From Tunturiibacter gelidiferens (lineage in GTDB: Bacteria > Acidobacteriota > Terriglobia > Terriglobales > Acidobacteriaceae): DNA of 64,000 nt. The stretch spans positions 434,001 to 498,000 of the forward strand of contig NZ_JACCCV010000001.1 of NCBI RefSeq assembly GCF_013410115.1, given 5' to 3'. The notes below the pieces were generated by a model. That model saw only the letters and a program-made list of their open reading frames with translations. It searched no databases and was not told the origin of the DNA. Positions 52,007 to 64,000 of this stretch are shown piece after piece. Position numbers and translations under genes: made by a program. Within the stretch, counting starts at the first letter, position 1; the number at the start of each line of letters is the position of its first letter.

Positions 52007-52432
52007 TCAGGATTTTGTCTGCCGAGGTACGACGAGGTGGTCGAGCGCGGCGGTGAGAGTGATGGCGAGGAGGTAGGCGAGGATGTTTTTGAGAGAGAAG
52101 TAGCGGCCGAGGAGGATTTTTCCGGCGAAGGTGAGGCGGAAGGTGTCGATTGGGGCGATGGAGACGAGGCGGCTGAGTTCGAGCAGCGTGGCGACAGTGA
52201 GGGCGATTGTGGCGACGACTATTGGGCGGAGTGTTGGGAGGAGGGTCGCGAGGAACCAGTAGAGTGCCACTGTCCAGAGGGCGGAGCCGAGGTATTTATA
52301 AAGGAACCAGGGTAGACCGAGCGGGAGAAGGCGTACGGCGAGTCCGATGGGGATGGTGATGAGCAGGAGGGTGAGGGTGGTGATGGAGCGGCGCATTTTG
52401 TGGCGTTCGTGGCTGAGGCGGAGGAAGAGCAT
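52007..52432 (-). CDS. DUF2809-like small membrane protein
   Basis: Up to 141 residues with four hydrophobic segments; PWFLYKYLGSALWTVALYWF and ATLLELSRL resemble the DUF2809 family of unknown function. The start is uncertain: ATG 52432 or the more family-like ATG 52396 (MRRSITTLTLLLITIP). Neither has a good ribosome site. It is upstream of the larger membrane protein gene on the same strand or close to it, so the two may form a unit. Confidence 0.7.
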   Translation of the reverse strand: MLFLRLSHERHKMRRSITTLTLLLITIPIGLAVRLLPLGLPWFLYKYLGSALWTVALYWFLATLLPTLRPIVVATIALTVATLLELSRLVSIAPIDTFRLTFAGKILLGRYFSLKNILAYLLAITLTAALDHLVVPRQTKS

Positions 52433-52436
52433 TCAA

Positions 52437-52650
52437 AGGCAAGAACAACAGCAGATCCCCTGCGGGATGACAACAAGAAAGACAAATGCAGAAGCAGTGC
52501 AGAAGCAAAGACAAGTGCAACAGCAACGCAAAGGGCAAATGCAACGGCAAAGGCAAAAGCGAAGGCAAGTGCAATAGGAGATTCTCCGCCTTTGGCGAAA
52601 GATGACAACAAAAAAGTAAGGGCAAGTACAACTGCAACTGCGAAGACACA
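52437..52650. repeat. Composite repeat: ATCCC hairpin plus GCAACR/GGCAAA hexamers
   Basis: AACAGCAGATCCCCTGCGGG and ATGACAACAAG (hairpin ATCCC/GGGAT at 52455-52468) lead into more than a hundred bases of GCAAAG/GCAACA/GGCAAA words (52480-52580). A second hairpin-like segment, TCTCCGCCTTTGGCGAAAG, and ATGACAACAAAAAAG follow. It separates the DUF2809-like gene from the DNA glycosylase gene. Confidence 0.65.
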
Positions 52651-52653
52651 CGG

Positions 52654-53352
52654 TTAGGTCTTGGGTTTGACGAGGTCGCAGGCTCGCCAGAGATACCAGC
52701 TGGCGACCGAACACCAGGGCTCCCATTTTTTGGCTCGACGACGCATGACGTCGGGTTTGGGGAGATCCATAGGTGTGACTTTGTCAACGGGTTTGAGTTT
52801 GCCGAAGGTGAGGGCGAAGCCTTTACGGACGCCGTAGTCGTCGACGGGCAGGACGTTTGGTCGGCCTAGGCGGAAGATGAGTAGCATCTCGACGGTCCAG
52901 CGGCCGACGCCGCGGACCTGGGTGAGGTGCTCGATGATGGCTTCGTCGGACATGCGACGGATGCGGAGGAGTGTGGGGACGGTGCCGTCGATGGTCTTGG
53001 CGGCGAGGTCGCGGAGGGCGAGGGACTTGTTGTGGGAGAGGCCGGCGGCGCGGAGCTGCTCGTTGGGGCAATCGAGGAGATGCTGGGCGGCGAAGTGCTC
53101 GTTGGAAGTTACTGGGTAGAAGCTTTCGAGCAGGCGGCGGTGGATCGCGGCGGCTGCTTTGCCGTGTAGTTGCTGATAGATGATGCTTTCGACGAGGGCT
53201 TCGAAGGGGGATTGGGTGCTGGCGACTCTGAGGGTGAAGGGACCGGCGCGTTCGATGAGCTTGCCTAATTTGGGATCGGAGGTGGATAGATCCAACAGGG
53301 CCTGGCGGGCATCATAGCGGGGAGAACGAGGAGCGTGGTGTGGGCGCGGCAT
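52654..53352 (-). CDS. DNA-3-methyladenine glycosylase, AlkA/HhH-GPD type
   Basis: A 232-residue base-excision repair glycosylase. The helix-hairpin-helix is in LTQVRGVGRWTVEMLLIF (about residues 142-160) and the catalytic aspartate in VLPVDDYGVRKG. IIYQQLHGKAAAAIHRRL is the typical upstream helix pair. It removes alkylated bases such as 3-methyladenine. There is no iron-sulfur cluster motif. It lies alone on the minus strand, divergent from the act operon. Confidence 0.92.
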   Translation of the reverse strand: MPRPHHAPRSPRYDARQALLDLSTSDPKLGKLIERAGPFTLRVASTQSPFEALVESIIYQQLHGKAAAAIHRRLLESFYPVTSNEHFAAQHLLDCPNEQLRAAGLSHNKSLALRDLAAKTIDGTVPTLLRIRRMSDEAIIEHLTQVRGVGRWTVEMLLIFRLGRPNVLPVDDYGVRKGFALTFGKLKPVDKVTPMDLPKPDVMRRRAKKWEPWCSVASWYLWRACDLVKPKT

Positions 53353-53766
53353 GACACTGACGGTATCGCAGGAGGAGCGGGAAAGTCTTGTGCGCGATTA
53401 GCAGAATTCGGACTAACTTGGTTTGCATTTACAAGTCCGATACGTTTCGGGCAGGGTAGATGTAGTGGTCGTTTTCAGCCGGTGAACAAGCATGCACGAG
53501 ATGTTGTGCGTGGGATTTGAAGTGGGTTCGATAATCGGATGTTGCAGCAGGAAAATCAGTTGCGAGTTGTAGTGGATGAGTCGAGGCGGGGTTTTCCACT
53601 GCTATACTCTGAGTTTCGAAGACAGAAATTTTCGGGGCCTCCGTTTGCGGATGCTCCAGCCGCCGCGTATGGATTGCGCGGCGATCAGCCAGAAGCAGTA
53701 ACTAAACCTTGACAGCAACTTCTCAACCCTTAGCTCAGGTAATGCAGAGGAAGCAGGAACGCACTC
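53353..53766 (+). other. Control region upstream of the act operon
   Basis: About 410 bases without a supported gene. CGCCGCG (53661-53667) and CGCGGCG (53677-53683) form a perfect seven-base inverted repeat. TTGACA at 53709-53714 with TAGCTC at 53731-53736 is a weak promoter candidate placed about 30 bases before the actA start. AGGAAGCAGGA is the ribosome site. Confidence 0.35.
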
Positions 53767-54632
53767 ATGGCGCAAGTTTTTGACCGCAGTTCGAACGCGC
53801 TGGCTCGATTCAGCCTTGTATTGACGGGCGTAATCGTCATCGCGCTCGGCGTAACCCTGGACCAGCTACAGCGATCACCGTGGGTGACGCGGCAGGGCCA
53901 GCGGCCAGATCAGCCGATACCGTTCAGCCACAAGCACCATGTCGAGGGACTTGGTTTGCAGTGTCAGTACTGCCACACGCAAGTGGAAAAGGCTGCGTAC
54001 GCCGGGATTCCTCCGACGAAGACCTGTATTAACTGCCACGCGCAAATCTGGACGAACGCGGAGCTGCTGGAGCCGGTTCGACAGAGCTGGGCGACTGGCG
54101 CATCGATTCAGTGGATTCGGGTGCACGATCTACCGGACTACGTTTACTTCAACCATGAGATCCACGTGAACAAGGGTATTGGCTGCGCGAGTTGTCATGG
54201 ACGCGTGGACGAGATGCCGCTGATGTACCAGCAGAACACGCTGCAGATGGAGTGGTGTTTGAACTGCCATCGCAATCCGGCGGTAAATCTGCGGCCGACC
54301 AGCGAGATCTACAACATGGCGTGGGCTGGGCCTTCGAGCGAGAAGCCGGTGTGGTGTTCGAGCACGGCGACGGGCGCAGCTGGATCTGGACCGACGGCGC
54401 AGAATGTGAGCTGCACGACGACGAATCCTTCGGGCAAGAGTCCTGAGGTGGCGATGTTGCAGATGAACACTGAGGCGAATGGGCCGACGTCGAGCGATGT
54501 GCCCCCGCTGGGGATCACGATGCCGGCGAGCTATCAGAAGTTCACGAGCCAGATTGACCTGGGCAAGTATCTAACCGCTCAGTATCACATCCGCAATCCG
54601 GAGCAGCTGTCGAGCTGTGAGACGTGCCACCG

Positions 54633-54636
<4 letters not shown>
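53767..54636 (+). CDS. actA: Alternative complex III subunit ActA, pentahaem cytochrome c
   Basis: A 289-residue cytochrome with one N-terminal membrane segment (residues 12-30) and five CxxCH haem sites: CQYCH, CINCH, CASCH, CLNCH and CETCH, the last at the extreme C-terminus. FSHKHHV supplies extra histidine ligands. In alternative complex III, ActA sits on the periplasmic side and passes electrons from the iron-sulfur subunit ActB towards cytochrome c or the oxidase. First gene of the operon; its stop overlaps the actB start (ATGA). Confidence 0.93.
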
Positions 54637-57832
<3,196 letters not shown>

Positions 57833-57833
<1 letters not shown>

Positions 57834-59287
57834 TGGCGACCAAAGGACCCATGCAAGACCCGAGCGTCGATCCCGTGATTGATCCCATGATCGACCCGCG
57901 TACTGGCGAGTATGCGGTTATCGCGCCGGGCCATAACTTCAAGTCGGTGACGCAGAAGATTGCTGGCATCGTGCTGACGTCGAACACTCCGCTGGGCTGG
58001 TTCTTCGGCCTGATCGTGGCCGCCGGTGTCACTATGGGGCTGGTGATCGGCTGTACCTGGCTGTTCCTGAAGGGCGTCGGAATCTGGGGCGTTACGATTC
58101 CCGGCGCCTGGGGATTCGCCATCATCAACTTTGTGTGGTGGATCGGTATCGGCCACGCGGGTACGCTGATCTCGGCGATTCTGCTGCTGTTCAAACAGAC
58201 CTGGCGCAACTCGATCAACCGGTTTGCGGAGGCCATGACAATCTTTGCGGTGGTCTGCGCGGGAACGTTTCCTCTGATTCACGTTGGCCGGCCCTGGCTT
58301 GCGTACTGGCTCTTCCCTTACCCGAACACGATGAACGTGTGGCCGCAGTTCCGTAGCCCGCTGGCGTGGGACGTCTTCGCGGTTTCGACGTATGCGTCGA
58401 TCTCGATCATCTTCTGGTACATCGGAATGATTCCCGACTTCGGGACGCTTCGCGACCGGGCTACGATGCCGGCTGCGAAGTACTTCTATGGGATGCTGTC
58501 GCTGGGATGGCGCGGATCGACCCGGCACTGGATTCGCTATGAGTCGGCTTCCCTGCTGCTGGCGGGGCTTTCAACGCCGCTGGTGCTCTCGGTGCACACG
58601 GTCATCAGCTTCGACTTCGCGGTGGCTGCACTGGCGGGTTGGCATACGACGATCTTCCCACCTTATTTCGTGGCGGGAGCGGTGTACTCGGGTTTTGCCA
58701 TGGTGCTGACGCTGGCGATTCCGATCCGCAAGTTCTACCACATGGAAGATCTCGTGACGCTGCGGCACCTGGACAACATGGCCAAGGTGATGCTGGCTAC
58801 GGGTTCGATTGTGGCCTATGGGTACGGCATGGAGGTCTTCATGGCGTGGTATTCGGCCAGCCACTGGGAGTTCTTCATGATGTGGAACCGCATGTTCGGG
58901 CCGATGGGTTGGGCTTACTGGATTCTGATTCTCACGAACATCGCGATTCCGCTGACAACGCTGTGGTCGCGCAAGCTGCGAGTGAACGTGACGTTTCTGT
59001 TCATCCTGTCGCTCATCGTGAATACGGGTATGTGGTTTGAGCGCTTCGTCATCGTCGTTACCAGTCTTTATCGTGAGTATCTGCCTTCGAGCTGGGGTAC
59101 CTACCGCGCGACGAAGTGGGACTACATGATCTACGTGGGAACGATGGGTCTGTTTACGTTCCTGTTCTTCCTCTTTGTTCGCTTCCTACCGATGATTCCG
59201 ATGTCCGAGATTCGAATGATGCTGCCGCAGACGAAGGTGACGCCGGGCGGAGCAAACGCAGAGACAATCAGTCAGGAGGAGTCCTAA
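57833..59287 (+). CDS. actC: Alternative complex III subunit ActC (NrfD/PsrC-like)
   Basis: A 484-residue integral membrane protein with about ten segments, of the NrfD/PsrC quinol-oxidising type (WWIGIGHAGTLISAILLLFK, STRHWIRYESASLLLAG, FPPYFVAGAVYSGFAMVL). It holds a quinol site and a proton path. The ATG shares one base with the actB stop (TAATG), so translation is coupled. ActF is its second NrfD-like partner. Confidence 0.93.
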
Positions 59288-59829
59288 TGCCGCCCCGCGA
59301 AGGAATTTACGGTCTGCTGGCCGAGTTCAATACCCCCGGTGAGTTGGTGCATGCGACCGAGGAGGCGCACCGTGCCGGTTATCGCAGGATGGAGTGCTAC
59401 ACCCCCTATCCGGTGGAACAGGCGGCGGAGGCGCTGCACTTCCACCAGACGCGCGTCCCCTTGGTTTGCCTGCTTGGCGGCTTGATGGGGGTAACGACGG
59501 CGTTCCTGATGGAGACGTGGATCAACGTGTGGGCCTATCCACTGAACATTGCTGGTCGTCCGTTGTTTTCCTGGCCTGCGTTCATTATTCCGGCCTACGA
59601 GTGGACGATTCTGTTTGCAGGTTTTTCGGCGGCTCTCGGAATGATCGCGCTCAATGGCTTGCCGCAGCTTTATCATCCGGTCTTCAACGCACCAAACTTC
59701 AGGAACGGCGCGACGACCGATAAGTTTTTCCTGTGTCTTGAGGCGGTCGATCCGAAGTTCTCAATTAGTGAGACAAGGACGTTCCTCGAACAGTTCCCTG
59801 CGGTCTCCGTGGTGGAGGTGGATCATTAA
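59287..59829 (+). CDS. actD: Alternative complex III subunit ActD (DUF3341)
   Basis: A 180-residue protein with an N-terminal cytoplasmic domain (REGIYGLLAEFNTPGELVHA, about residues 3-60) and two membrane segments (about 63-82 and 100-125), the layout of ActD. It is thought to be a structural subunit. The ATG shares the A of the actC stop (TAATG). A longer in-frame start upstream (59116) lies inside actC and has no support. Confidence 0.92.
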   Translation: MPPREGIYGLLAEFNTPGELVHATEEAHRAGYRRMECYTPYPVEQAAEALHFHQTRVPLVCLLGGLMGVTTAFLMETWINVWAYPLNIAGRPLFSWPAFIIPAYEWTILFAGFSAALGMIALNGLPQLYHPVFNAPNFRNGATTDKFFLCLEAVDPKFSISETRTFLEQFPAVSVVEVDH

Positions 59830-59836
59830 TACGCAA

Positions 59837-60619
59837 GTGAGATTGACATCCCGGCGTCTTGGCCTCGCCACCGCAGCGTTGTCCCTGCTGGTAGTGACGG
59901 GTTGCCGCCAGGATATGCATAATCAGCCGAAGTTTTTTCCGCAGCGTGGCACAGATTTTTATGCGGATGGCCGCTCTGTGCGTCCGCAGGTAGAGAACAC
60001 GGTTGCGCGAAACCAGCTGCATGAAGACGCCTACTTTTATACCGGGCTTGTGAATGGAAAAGAGGGGGACGGCATGCCCTTCCCGGCGACGATGCAGGTA
60101 TTGGAGCGCGGGCAAGAGCGTTACAACGTCTACTGCACCCCGTGTCACTCGCGTGTGGGAAATGGGATCGGCATGATCGTGCAGCGTGGGTACTCCAAGG
60201 CTGGCAGCTTTCATTCGGCTCGGCTCGAGAGCGCGCCACTGGGGCATTTCTTTCACGTGATGTCGAATGGCTATGGTTCGATGCCCGACTATTCATCACA
60301 GATCACACCCGCAGACCGCTGGGCGATTGTCGCCTACATCAGGGCTTTGCAGCTGAGCCAAAAGGCGACGCAGGCGGACGTTGCATCAGGAGCTCACGTT
60401 GAGCCGCTTGCAGGCATTGCCGAACGAGAGGGCCTGCCAGCCTCTTTTGCAAATGAGTGGGTGCTACCGCCGACTGCTGTGACGGGAACACCTGATAATG
60501 GACTTTATGTGCTACCCGTCCCGGGAGCCGGGGCTGCTGGAGCGCCATCTGCTGCACCATCGCGAACCAACGCAGTTCCTCCGGCGGCGTCTGCCGGACA
60601 AACCGCACCGAAGCAGTAA
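59837..60619 (+). CDS. actE: Alternative complex III subunit ActE, monohaem cytochrome c lipoprotein
   Basis: A 260-residue lipoprotein: basic start (RLTSRRLGLATAALSLLVVTGC) with lipobox cysteine, then one haem site CTPCH at about residue 103 and a methionine ligand candidate in YGSMPDYSSQI. The C-terminal quarter is alanine/proline-rich. I start at GTG 59837. A good ribosome site (GGAGGTGG, 59814-59821) is however best spaced for an ATT codon at 59825, four bases before the actD stop; a rare ATT start cannot be excluded. Confidence 0.9.
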   Translation: MRLTSRRLGLATAALSLLVVTGCRQDMHNQPKFFPQRGTDFYADGRSVRPQVENTVARNQLHEDAYFYTGLVNGKEGDGMPFPATMQVLERGQERYNVYCTPCHSRVGNGIGMIVQRGYSKAGSFHSARLESAPLGHFFHVMSNGYGSMPDYSSQITPADRWAIVAYIRALQLSQKATQADVASGAHVEPLAGIAEREGLPASFANEWVLPPTAVTGTPDNGLYVLPVPGAGAAGAPSAAPSRTNAVPPAASAGQTAPKQ

Positions 60620-60652
60620 CCTCGGAAGCTTCCGAACGAAGGCTTGAAACGC

Positions 60653-61996
60653 ATGTCATTTGGACACGAACATAACGGAGAAGCAGGCGGGCAACACGAC
60701 CACTCCCACCACGGGCCGCGAGTACTGCCTGCGTCGCTCGCCGCGCCGGAGATTCTCTCCGCCTGGCGGACGCGTGCGCTGATCATTTTTGCGGTCGCCA
60801 CGATTCTGTCGATCTTCTTCGCATTCACTCACGAGGGAAAGAATCATATTCTTCGCGCCTACCTGTTGGGCTACATGATCTGCTTCAGCTTCGCTGGTGG
60901 TGGGTTGGCAATGCTGATGCTGCAGTATGTCAGCGGCGGTAAATGGGGTCTGTTGCTGCGACGCCCGCTCGAGGCGATGACGCGCACGATCTGGCTGGTA
61001 GGCCTGATGTTCGTGCCGATCATCTTCCTTTGGAAGCATTTGTATCAGTGGGCGGCGTTTCCGACGGCTGGAGCGGTGGCTCAGGCGTTGGCAAATCACG
61101 CGGTGACGCTTGAACAGGCGATGACGCTCGATGCTAAGCGAGCCATGTTGAATCCGGCTGCGGCAATCTTTCAGACTTTCGTGATCTTCGCGATCATCGG
61201 GACGTTCGCGTTTCTTCTCAATAAATGGTCGCTACAGCGTGACGCCGATCCAGAGCGTGGGACCGAACCAAGCTTTGACCGTTGGCGAGTGAAGTTCGAG
61301 AACCTGAGCGGCATTGGAATTCTGATCTACGTCATTCTCCTTACCGATGGTGCGGTCGTCTGGATCAAGTCGCTGGACATCACCTGGTATTCGTCGATAT
61401 GGGGGCTGCAGTTCCTGGTAGGGCAAGGTTACGCGGTACTCGCGCTCGGGATTCTGACGGTAATTCTGCTGTCGCGGTTTGAGCCGATGAAGACGATGCT
61501 GCGGGCGACAGAGCAGCACGACCTGGGCAAGCTGGCGTTCGCCTTCGTGATGCTCAATATCTACCTTTGCTTTGCAGAGTTCCTCATCATCTGGTCGGGG
61601 AACGTGCCGGACGAGATTCCCTGGTATCTGAACCGAATCCACGGTGGGTGGTGGTATGTCTGCTCTGCGGACTTCATCTGCCACTGGCTGATTCCCTTCT
61701 GCCTGCTGTTGTCGAGGGATCTGAAGAGGAACAAGCAGAAGATGATCTGGTTGACGTGCTTCATGATCTTCGCGCGCTGCCTGGATATGTTCTGGCTCAT
61801 CGAACCGAACTTCGCAGATGCTGCGGGTAATCTGCATATCGCCGGCAATATTGGAATTCTTGCCTACATCACTGTTCCCGTGGCTGTTATTTCGCTGTGG
61901 GCCGCTTATTACATGACGCAATTGCAAGCACGTCCTCTGCTCAACGTGAACGATCCTCACGTTGAAGAGATGTTGGAGCCTGAACATGCCCACTAA
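60653..61996 (+). CDS. actF: Alternative complex III subunit ActF (NrfD-like)
   Basis: A 447-residue membrane protein with about ten segments, homologous to ActC and to NrfD; residues about 245-290 (WYSSIWGLQFLVGQGYAVLA) and the WYLNRIHGGWWYVCSADFIC loop are typical. The N-terminus is histidine-rich (GHEHNGEAGGQHDHSHHG), as is common for ActF in this phylum. ATG 60653 is chosen over TTG 60644; an AAGG lies upstream. Confidence 0.9.
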   Translation: MSFGHEHNGEAGGQHDHSHHGPRVLPASLAAPEILSAWRTRALIIFAVATILSIFFAFTHEGKNHILRAYLLGYMICFSFAGGGLAMLMLQYVSGGKWGLLLRRPLEAMTRTIWLVGLMFVPIIFLWKHLYQWAAFPTAGAVAQALANHAVTLEQAMTLDAKRAMLNPAAAIFQTFVIFAIIGTFAFLLNKWSLQRDADPERGTEPSFDRWRVKFENLSGIGILIYVILLTDGAVVWIKSLDITWYSSIWGLQFLVGQGYAVLALGILTVILLSRFEPMKTMLRATEQHDLGKLAFAFVMLNIYLCFAEFLIIWSGNVPDEIPWYLNRIHGGWWYVCSADFICHWLIPFCLLLSRDLKRNKQKMIWLTCFMIFARCLDMFWLIEPNFADAAGNLHIAGNIGILAYITVPVAVISLWAAYYMTQLQARPLLNVNDPHVEEMLEPEHAH

Positions 61997-62675
61997 CGAT
62001 CACGAAATGCACCAGACTCCGGGACCACACGACGTTCATGTCCGCGATGCGGAGTCTCCCGGATACGAGACGACGGACGTCAACGCCGGTGGTGTGGCAG
62101 TGTTTTTGGCCGGTCTATTTGGATCTGTTCTGGTCTTCTTTATCTTCTGCTTTGTGATGGGGAAGGTCATCAACTCGGCGATTGAAAAATCTGACGGGCC
62201 AACGACAAAGTGGAATAAGCTATCGGCGTTTGCTGGCGCGGAGACAACCAATGGGAAGCGGCAGGATCTGGCCAGCAACCCAGAGATGCAGCAGAGAGAG
62301 TTTCAGCAGATGACGTCGAGCTTCCCGGAGCCGCGACTCGATATCGATGATGGCAATCAAGCGACGGCGGACATGCATGCTCGCGAGGATCTGCTGCTGA
62401 ACTACTACAGCGTGACTCCTGCCGAGAGTGGGTCGATTCGAATTCCGATCTCTCGTGCAATGGAGTTGATCGCGCAACGTGGTCTCCCGGTCAGCCCTCA
62501 GGCGGCTGCTACCGTTGAGATGGCCGGAGATGAGAAGCCAGTGGTCTTAGCTCCTTTGACCTCCGGATTTGCCCGGACCGGATATGAGCTTGAGGTTATC
62601 GAAGCACGGGAGCAAAAGATGACATACGGCAAAGCTGAAGCAGCCACGCAGGCGGAGTTTGCTCCAGCAAAGTAA
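61986..62675 (+). CDS. Membrane-anchored protein of the act-cox operon, unrecognised
   Basis: A 229-residue protein overlapping the actF end by 11 bases, so it is surely part of the operon. It has one membrane segment (about residues 34-55, GVAVFLAGLFGSVLVFFIFC) and a soluble part with the segment REDLLLNYYSV and IRIPISRAMELIAQRGLPVS, which recurs in hypothetical proteins of oxidase operons. It occupies the position where ActG (a short membrane subunit) may be expected, but it is longer. Its role is unknown; an assembly or structural subunit is likely. Confidence 0.65.
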   Translation: MPTNDHEMHQTPGPHDVHVRDAESPGYETTDVNAGGVAVFLAGLFGSVLVFFIFCFVMGKVINSAIEKSDGPTTKWNKLSAFAGAETTNGKRQDLASNPEMQQREFQQMTSSFPEPRLDIDDGNQATADMHAREDLLLNYYSVTPAESGSIRIPISRAMELIAQRGLPVSPQAAATVEMAGDEKPVVLAPLTSGFARTGYELEVIEAREQKMTYGKAEAATQAEFAPAK

Positions 62676-62712
62676 TGAAATTGATCAAGCAGATTTAGCA
62701 TAGAGAAGAGAT

Positions 62713-63612
62713 ATGAGATACGGGCGGACAATCCGAGGTGGATGGCAGGCGGCGATTCTTTGCTGCGCCCTGTTTGGTGCACCGTTGTTTGCGCAAGTCT
62801 CAAGCTATGGCGATAAGCAGAGTGGCGATAACGCTGGCGACCAGTTGCCGCAGGTTTTGCAGAAGGTCGGGGTTTCGCAGCATTTGAATCAGCAGCTTCC
62901 TCTGGACGCGTCTTTTGTGGACGACACCGGGAAGACTGTGAAGCTGGGCGACTACTTTGGAAAGCATCCCGCTATTCTTTCGCTGGTTTACTACAACTGC
63001 CCCATGCTTTGTTCTGAGGAACTGGACGGACTGACCGGTGCGCTGGAGATGGTCAAGCTGACACCCGGGAAGGACTTCGATGTAGTAATTATCAGCATCG
63101 ACCCGAGTGAGACTCCGGAGACCGCGGCGGCAAAAAAAGCCTTCTATGTGAAGCGTTATGGGCGCCCGGAGACTGCTTCGGGTTGGCACTTCCTTACAGG
63201 GCAGCGACCGGCGATTGATGCGGTAACGAATGCAGTCGGGTTTGGCTATGTCAAGGTTCCCGGACCTGATGGAAAGCTGACGCAGTTCGCCCATGCGAGC
63301 TCGATCGAGATTGTTACGACGGACGGGAAGTTGGCTCAGTACTACCTGGGAGTGGAGTACTCGCCGAAGGACATGCTGCTTGGGCTGATCGATGCTTCGG
63401 GCAACAAGATTGGTTCTCCGGTGGCGAACATTTTGACCTATTGCTATCACTACGATCCGCAGACGAATAAGCATTCGCTGATCATCGCGCGAGTGGTGCA
63501 ATTTGGCGGCATGGTGACGGTCGCAGGATTAGGCGGCTTCATGTTTTTGATGTTTCGACGAGATGTCAACTCCGCGCGCGAACACGACCTGACTAAGAAA
63601 GAGAACGGATAA
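62713..63612 (+). CDS. SCO1/SenC-family copper chaperone
   Basis: A 299-residue periplasmic or membrane-bound thioredoxin-fold protein. The copper ligands are the cysteines in YYNCPMLCSEEL (CxxxC, about residue 97-101). The conserved histidine that completes the site is presumably the one in LTQFAHASSIEIVTTDG. A signal sequence (GWQAAILCCALFGAPLFAQ) and a C-terminal membrane segment (about 265-285) are present. Sco proteins help deliver copper to the Cu-A site of oxidase subunit II, whose gene follows at once. AGAAGAG precedes the ATG. Confidence 0.92.
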   Translation: MRYGRTIRGGWQAAILCCALFGAPLFAQVSSYGDKQSGDNAGDQLPQVLQKVGVSQHLNQQLPLDASFVDDTGKTVKLGDYFGKHPAILSLVYYNCPMLCSEELDGLTGALEMVKLTPGKDFDVVIISIDPSETPETAAAKKAFYVKRYGRPETASGWHFLTGQRPAIDAVTNAVGFGYVKVPGPDGKLTQFAHASSIEIVTTDGKLAQYYLGVEYSPKDMLLGLIDASGNKIGSPVANILTYCYHYDPQTNKHSLIIARVVQFGGMVTVAGLGGFMFLMFRRDVNSAREHDLTKKENG

Positions 63613-63621
63613 AGGGTAACG

Positions 63622-64000
63622 ATGCATATCAGTCCAGTCCTGTGGCAATTTTTGGTGAAGTGGCTCAACGCTTCGGCGCTCTTTCCGCGCGAGGCGTCGA
63701 CCATTGCGCCCTACGCTGACGCGCTCTACTTCTTCCTGCTGTTGATCACAGTGATTGGTCTGACGCTGGTGGGTTTACTTGTCTTCGGTTTCTCGATCCG
63801 CTACCGCAAGGAGAAGCACCCAGAGGCGATTCAGGTGGAAGGGTCGACCTTGCTTGAGGCGACCTGGACGATCATTCCCCTCGCTCTCTTTCTGATCGTG
63901 TTCGTATGGGGCGCGTTGCTGTATTTCCGGATCTACAATCCTCCGACTAACGCGATGAACATCTATGTGGTCGGCAAGCAGTGGATGTGGAAGGCTGAGC
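63622..64000 (+). CDS. coxB: Cytochrome c oxidase subunit II, truncated by window edge
   Basis: The first 126 residues of CoxB: an N-terminal segment, two membrane helices (about residues 35-60 and 80-105, FFLLLITVIGLTLVGLLVFG and WTIIPLALFLIVFVWGALL) and the start of the cupredoxin domain (MNIYVVGKQWMWKAE), which carries the W-x-W-type electron entry region. The Cu-A ligands lie beyond the window. Nine bases separate it from the sco stop. Confidence 0.93.
   Translation, partial: MHISPVLWQFLVKWLNASALFPREASTIAPYADALYFFLLLITVIGLTLVGLLVFGFSIRYRKEKHPEAIQVEGSTLLEATWTIIPLALFLIVFVWGALLYFRIYNPPTNAMNIYVVGKQWMWKAE

Overview
The window is a GC-rich bacterial chromosome segment that best fits the Acidobacteriota, class Terriglobia (a Granulicella/Edaphobacter/Terriglobus-like soil organism). 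This is inferred from gene content: paired Oar-like TonB-dependent receptors with carboxypeptidase-regulatory plugs, an alternative complex III (act) operon feeding a cytochrome oxidase, DUF5076, DUF2461 and GH57/DUF3536 proteins, a PNGase A-type glycoamidase, a PEP-CTERM protein, and many short intergenic repeats. I found no tRNA, rRNA, CRISPR array, transposase or prophage gene.

Layout. 0-11.5 kb (mostly + strand): C-terminal part of a PNGase A-like enzyme, an LLM flavin monooxygenase, a patatin/outer-membrane-barrel esterase, a Tat-exported sugar isomerase-like protein, a small membrane protein, then a rhodanese and a DUF2461 protein on the minus strand, a PEP-CTERM protein and mnmE. 11.6-18 kb (mostly - strand): a membrane diguanylate cyclase, panC-panB, a decayed gene, and obgE. 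18-26 kb: two tandem Oar-like receptors, followed by the amputated 3' part of a DedA-rhodanese fusion and a VOC protein. 26-36.9 kb: MscS channel, alpha/beta hydrolase, mnmG, msrA, DUF5076 protein, dnaB, a quinone-oxidoreductase-like MDR and a class C beta-lactamase-like hydrolase. 36.9-46 kb: cupin, aldo/keto reductase with divergent TetR regulator, two VOC proteins, a WYL regulator, a receiver-only response regulator, a GT39-type glycosyltransferase and a Rieske oxygenase. 46-53.4 kb: an unknown Ig-repeat protein, GH57, two membrane proteins and a DNA glycosylase. 53.7-64 kb (+): actABCDEF, an unrecognised membrane-anchored gene, a Sco protein and the start of coxB, apparently one operon.

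How the genes work together. The act-sco-cox cluster encodes a quinol-to-cytochrome c/oxygen respiratory branch: ActB/ActC oxidise quinol, the multihaem ActA and monohaem ActE pass electrons on, and Sco helps build the copper site of the oxidase whose subunit II starts at the right edge. MnmE and MnmG, 17 kb apart, jointly modify wobble U34 of tRNAs. PanB and PanC make pantothenate. The Oar receptors, PNGase A-like enzyme, GH57 and patatin fit a life spent importing and degrading polymers.

The most unusual features are structural. At least five families of short intergenic repeats recur, including one MITE-like palindrome, a 17-bp tandem array, and 11-bp-phased ACCACG arrays. Repeat sequence has also entered the reading frames of mnmG and of the GT39 transferase. 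The strand asymmetry changes sign near 11-14 kb: the + strand is C-rich to the left and G-rich to the right whatever the gene direction, as expected at a replication origin or an inversion breakpoint.
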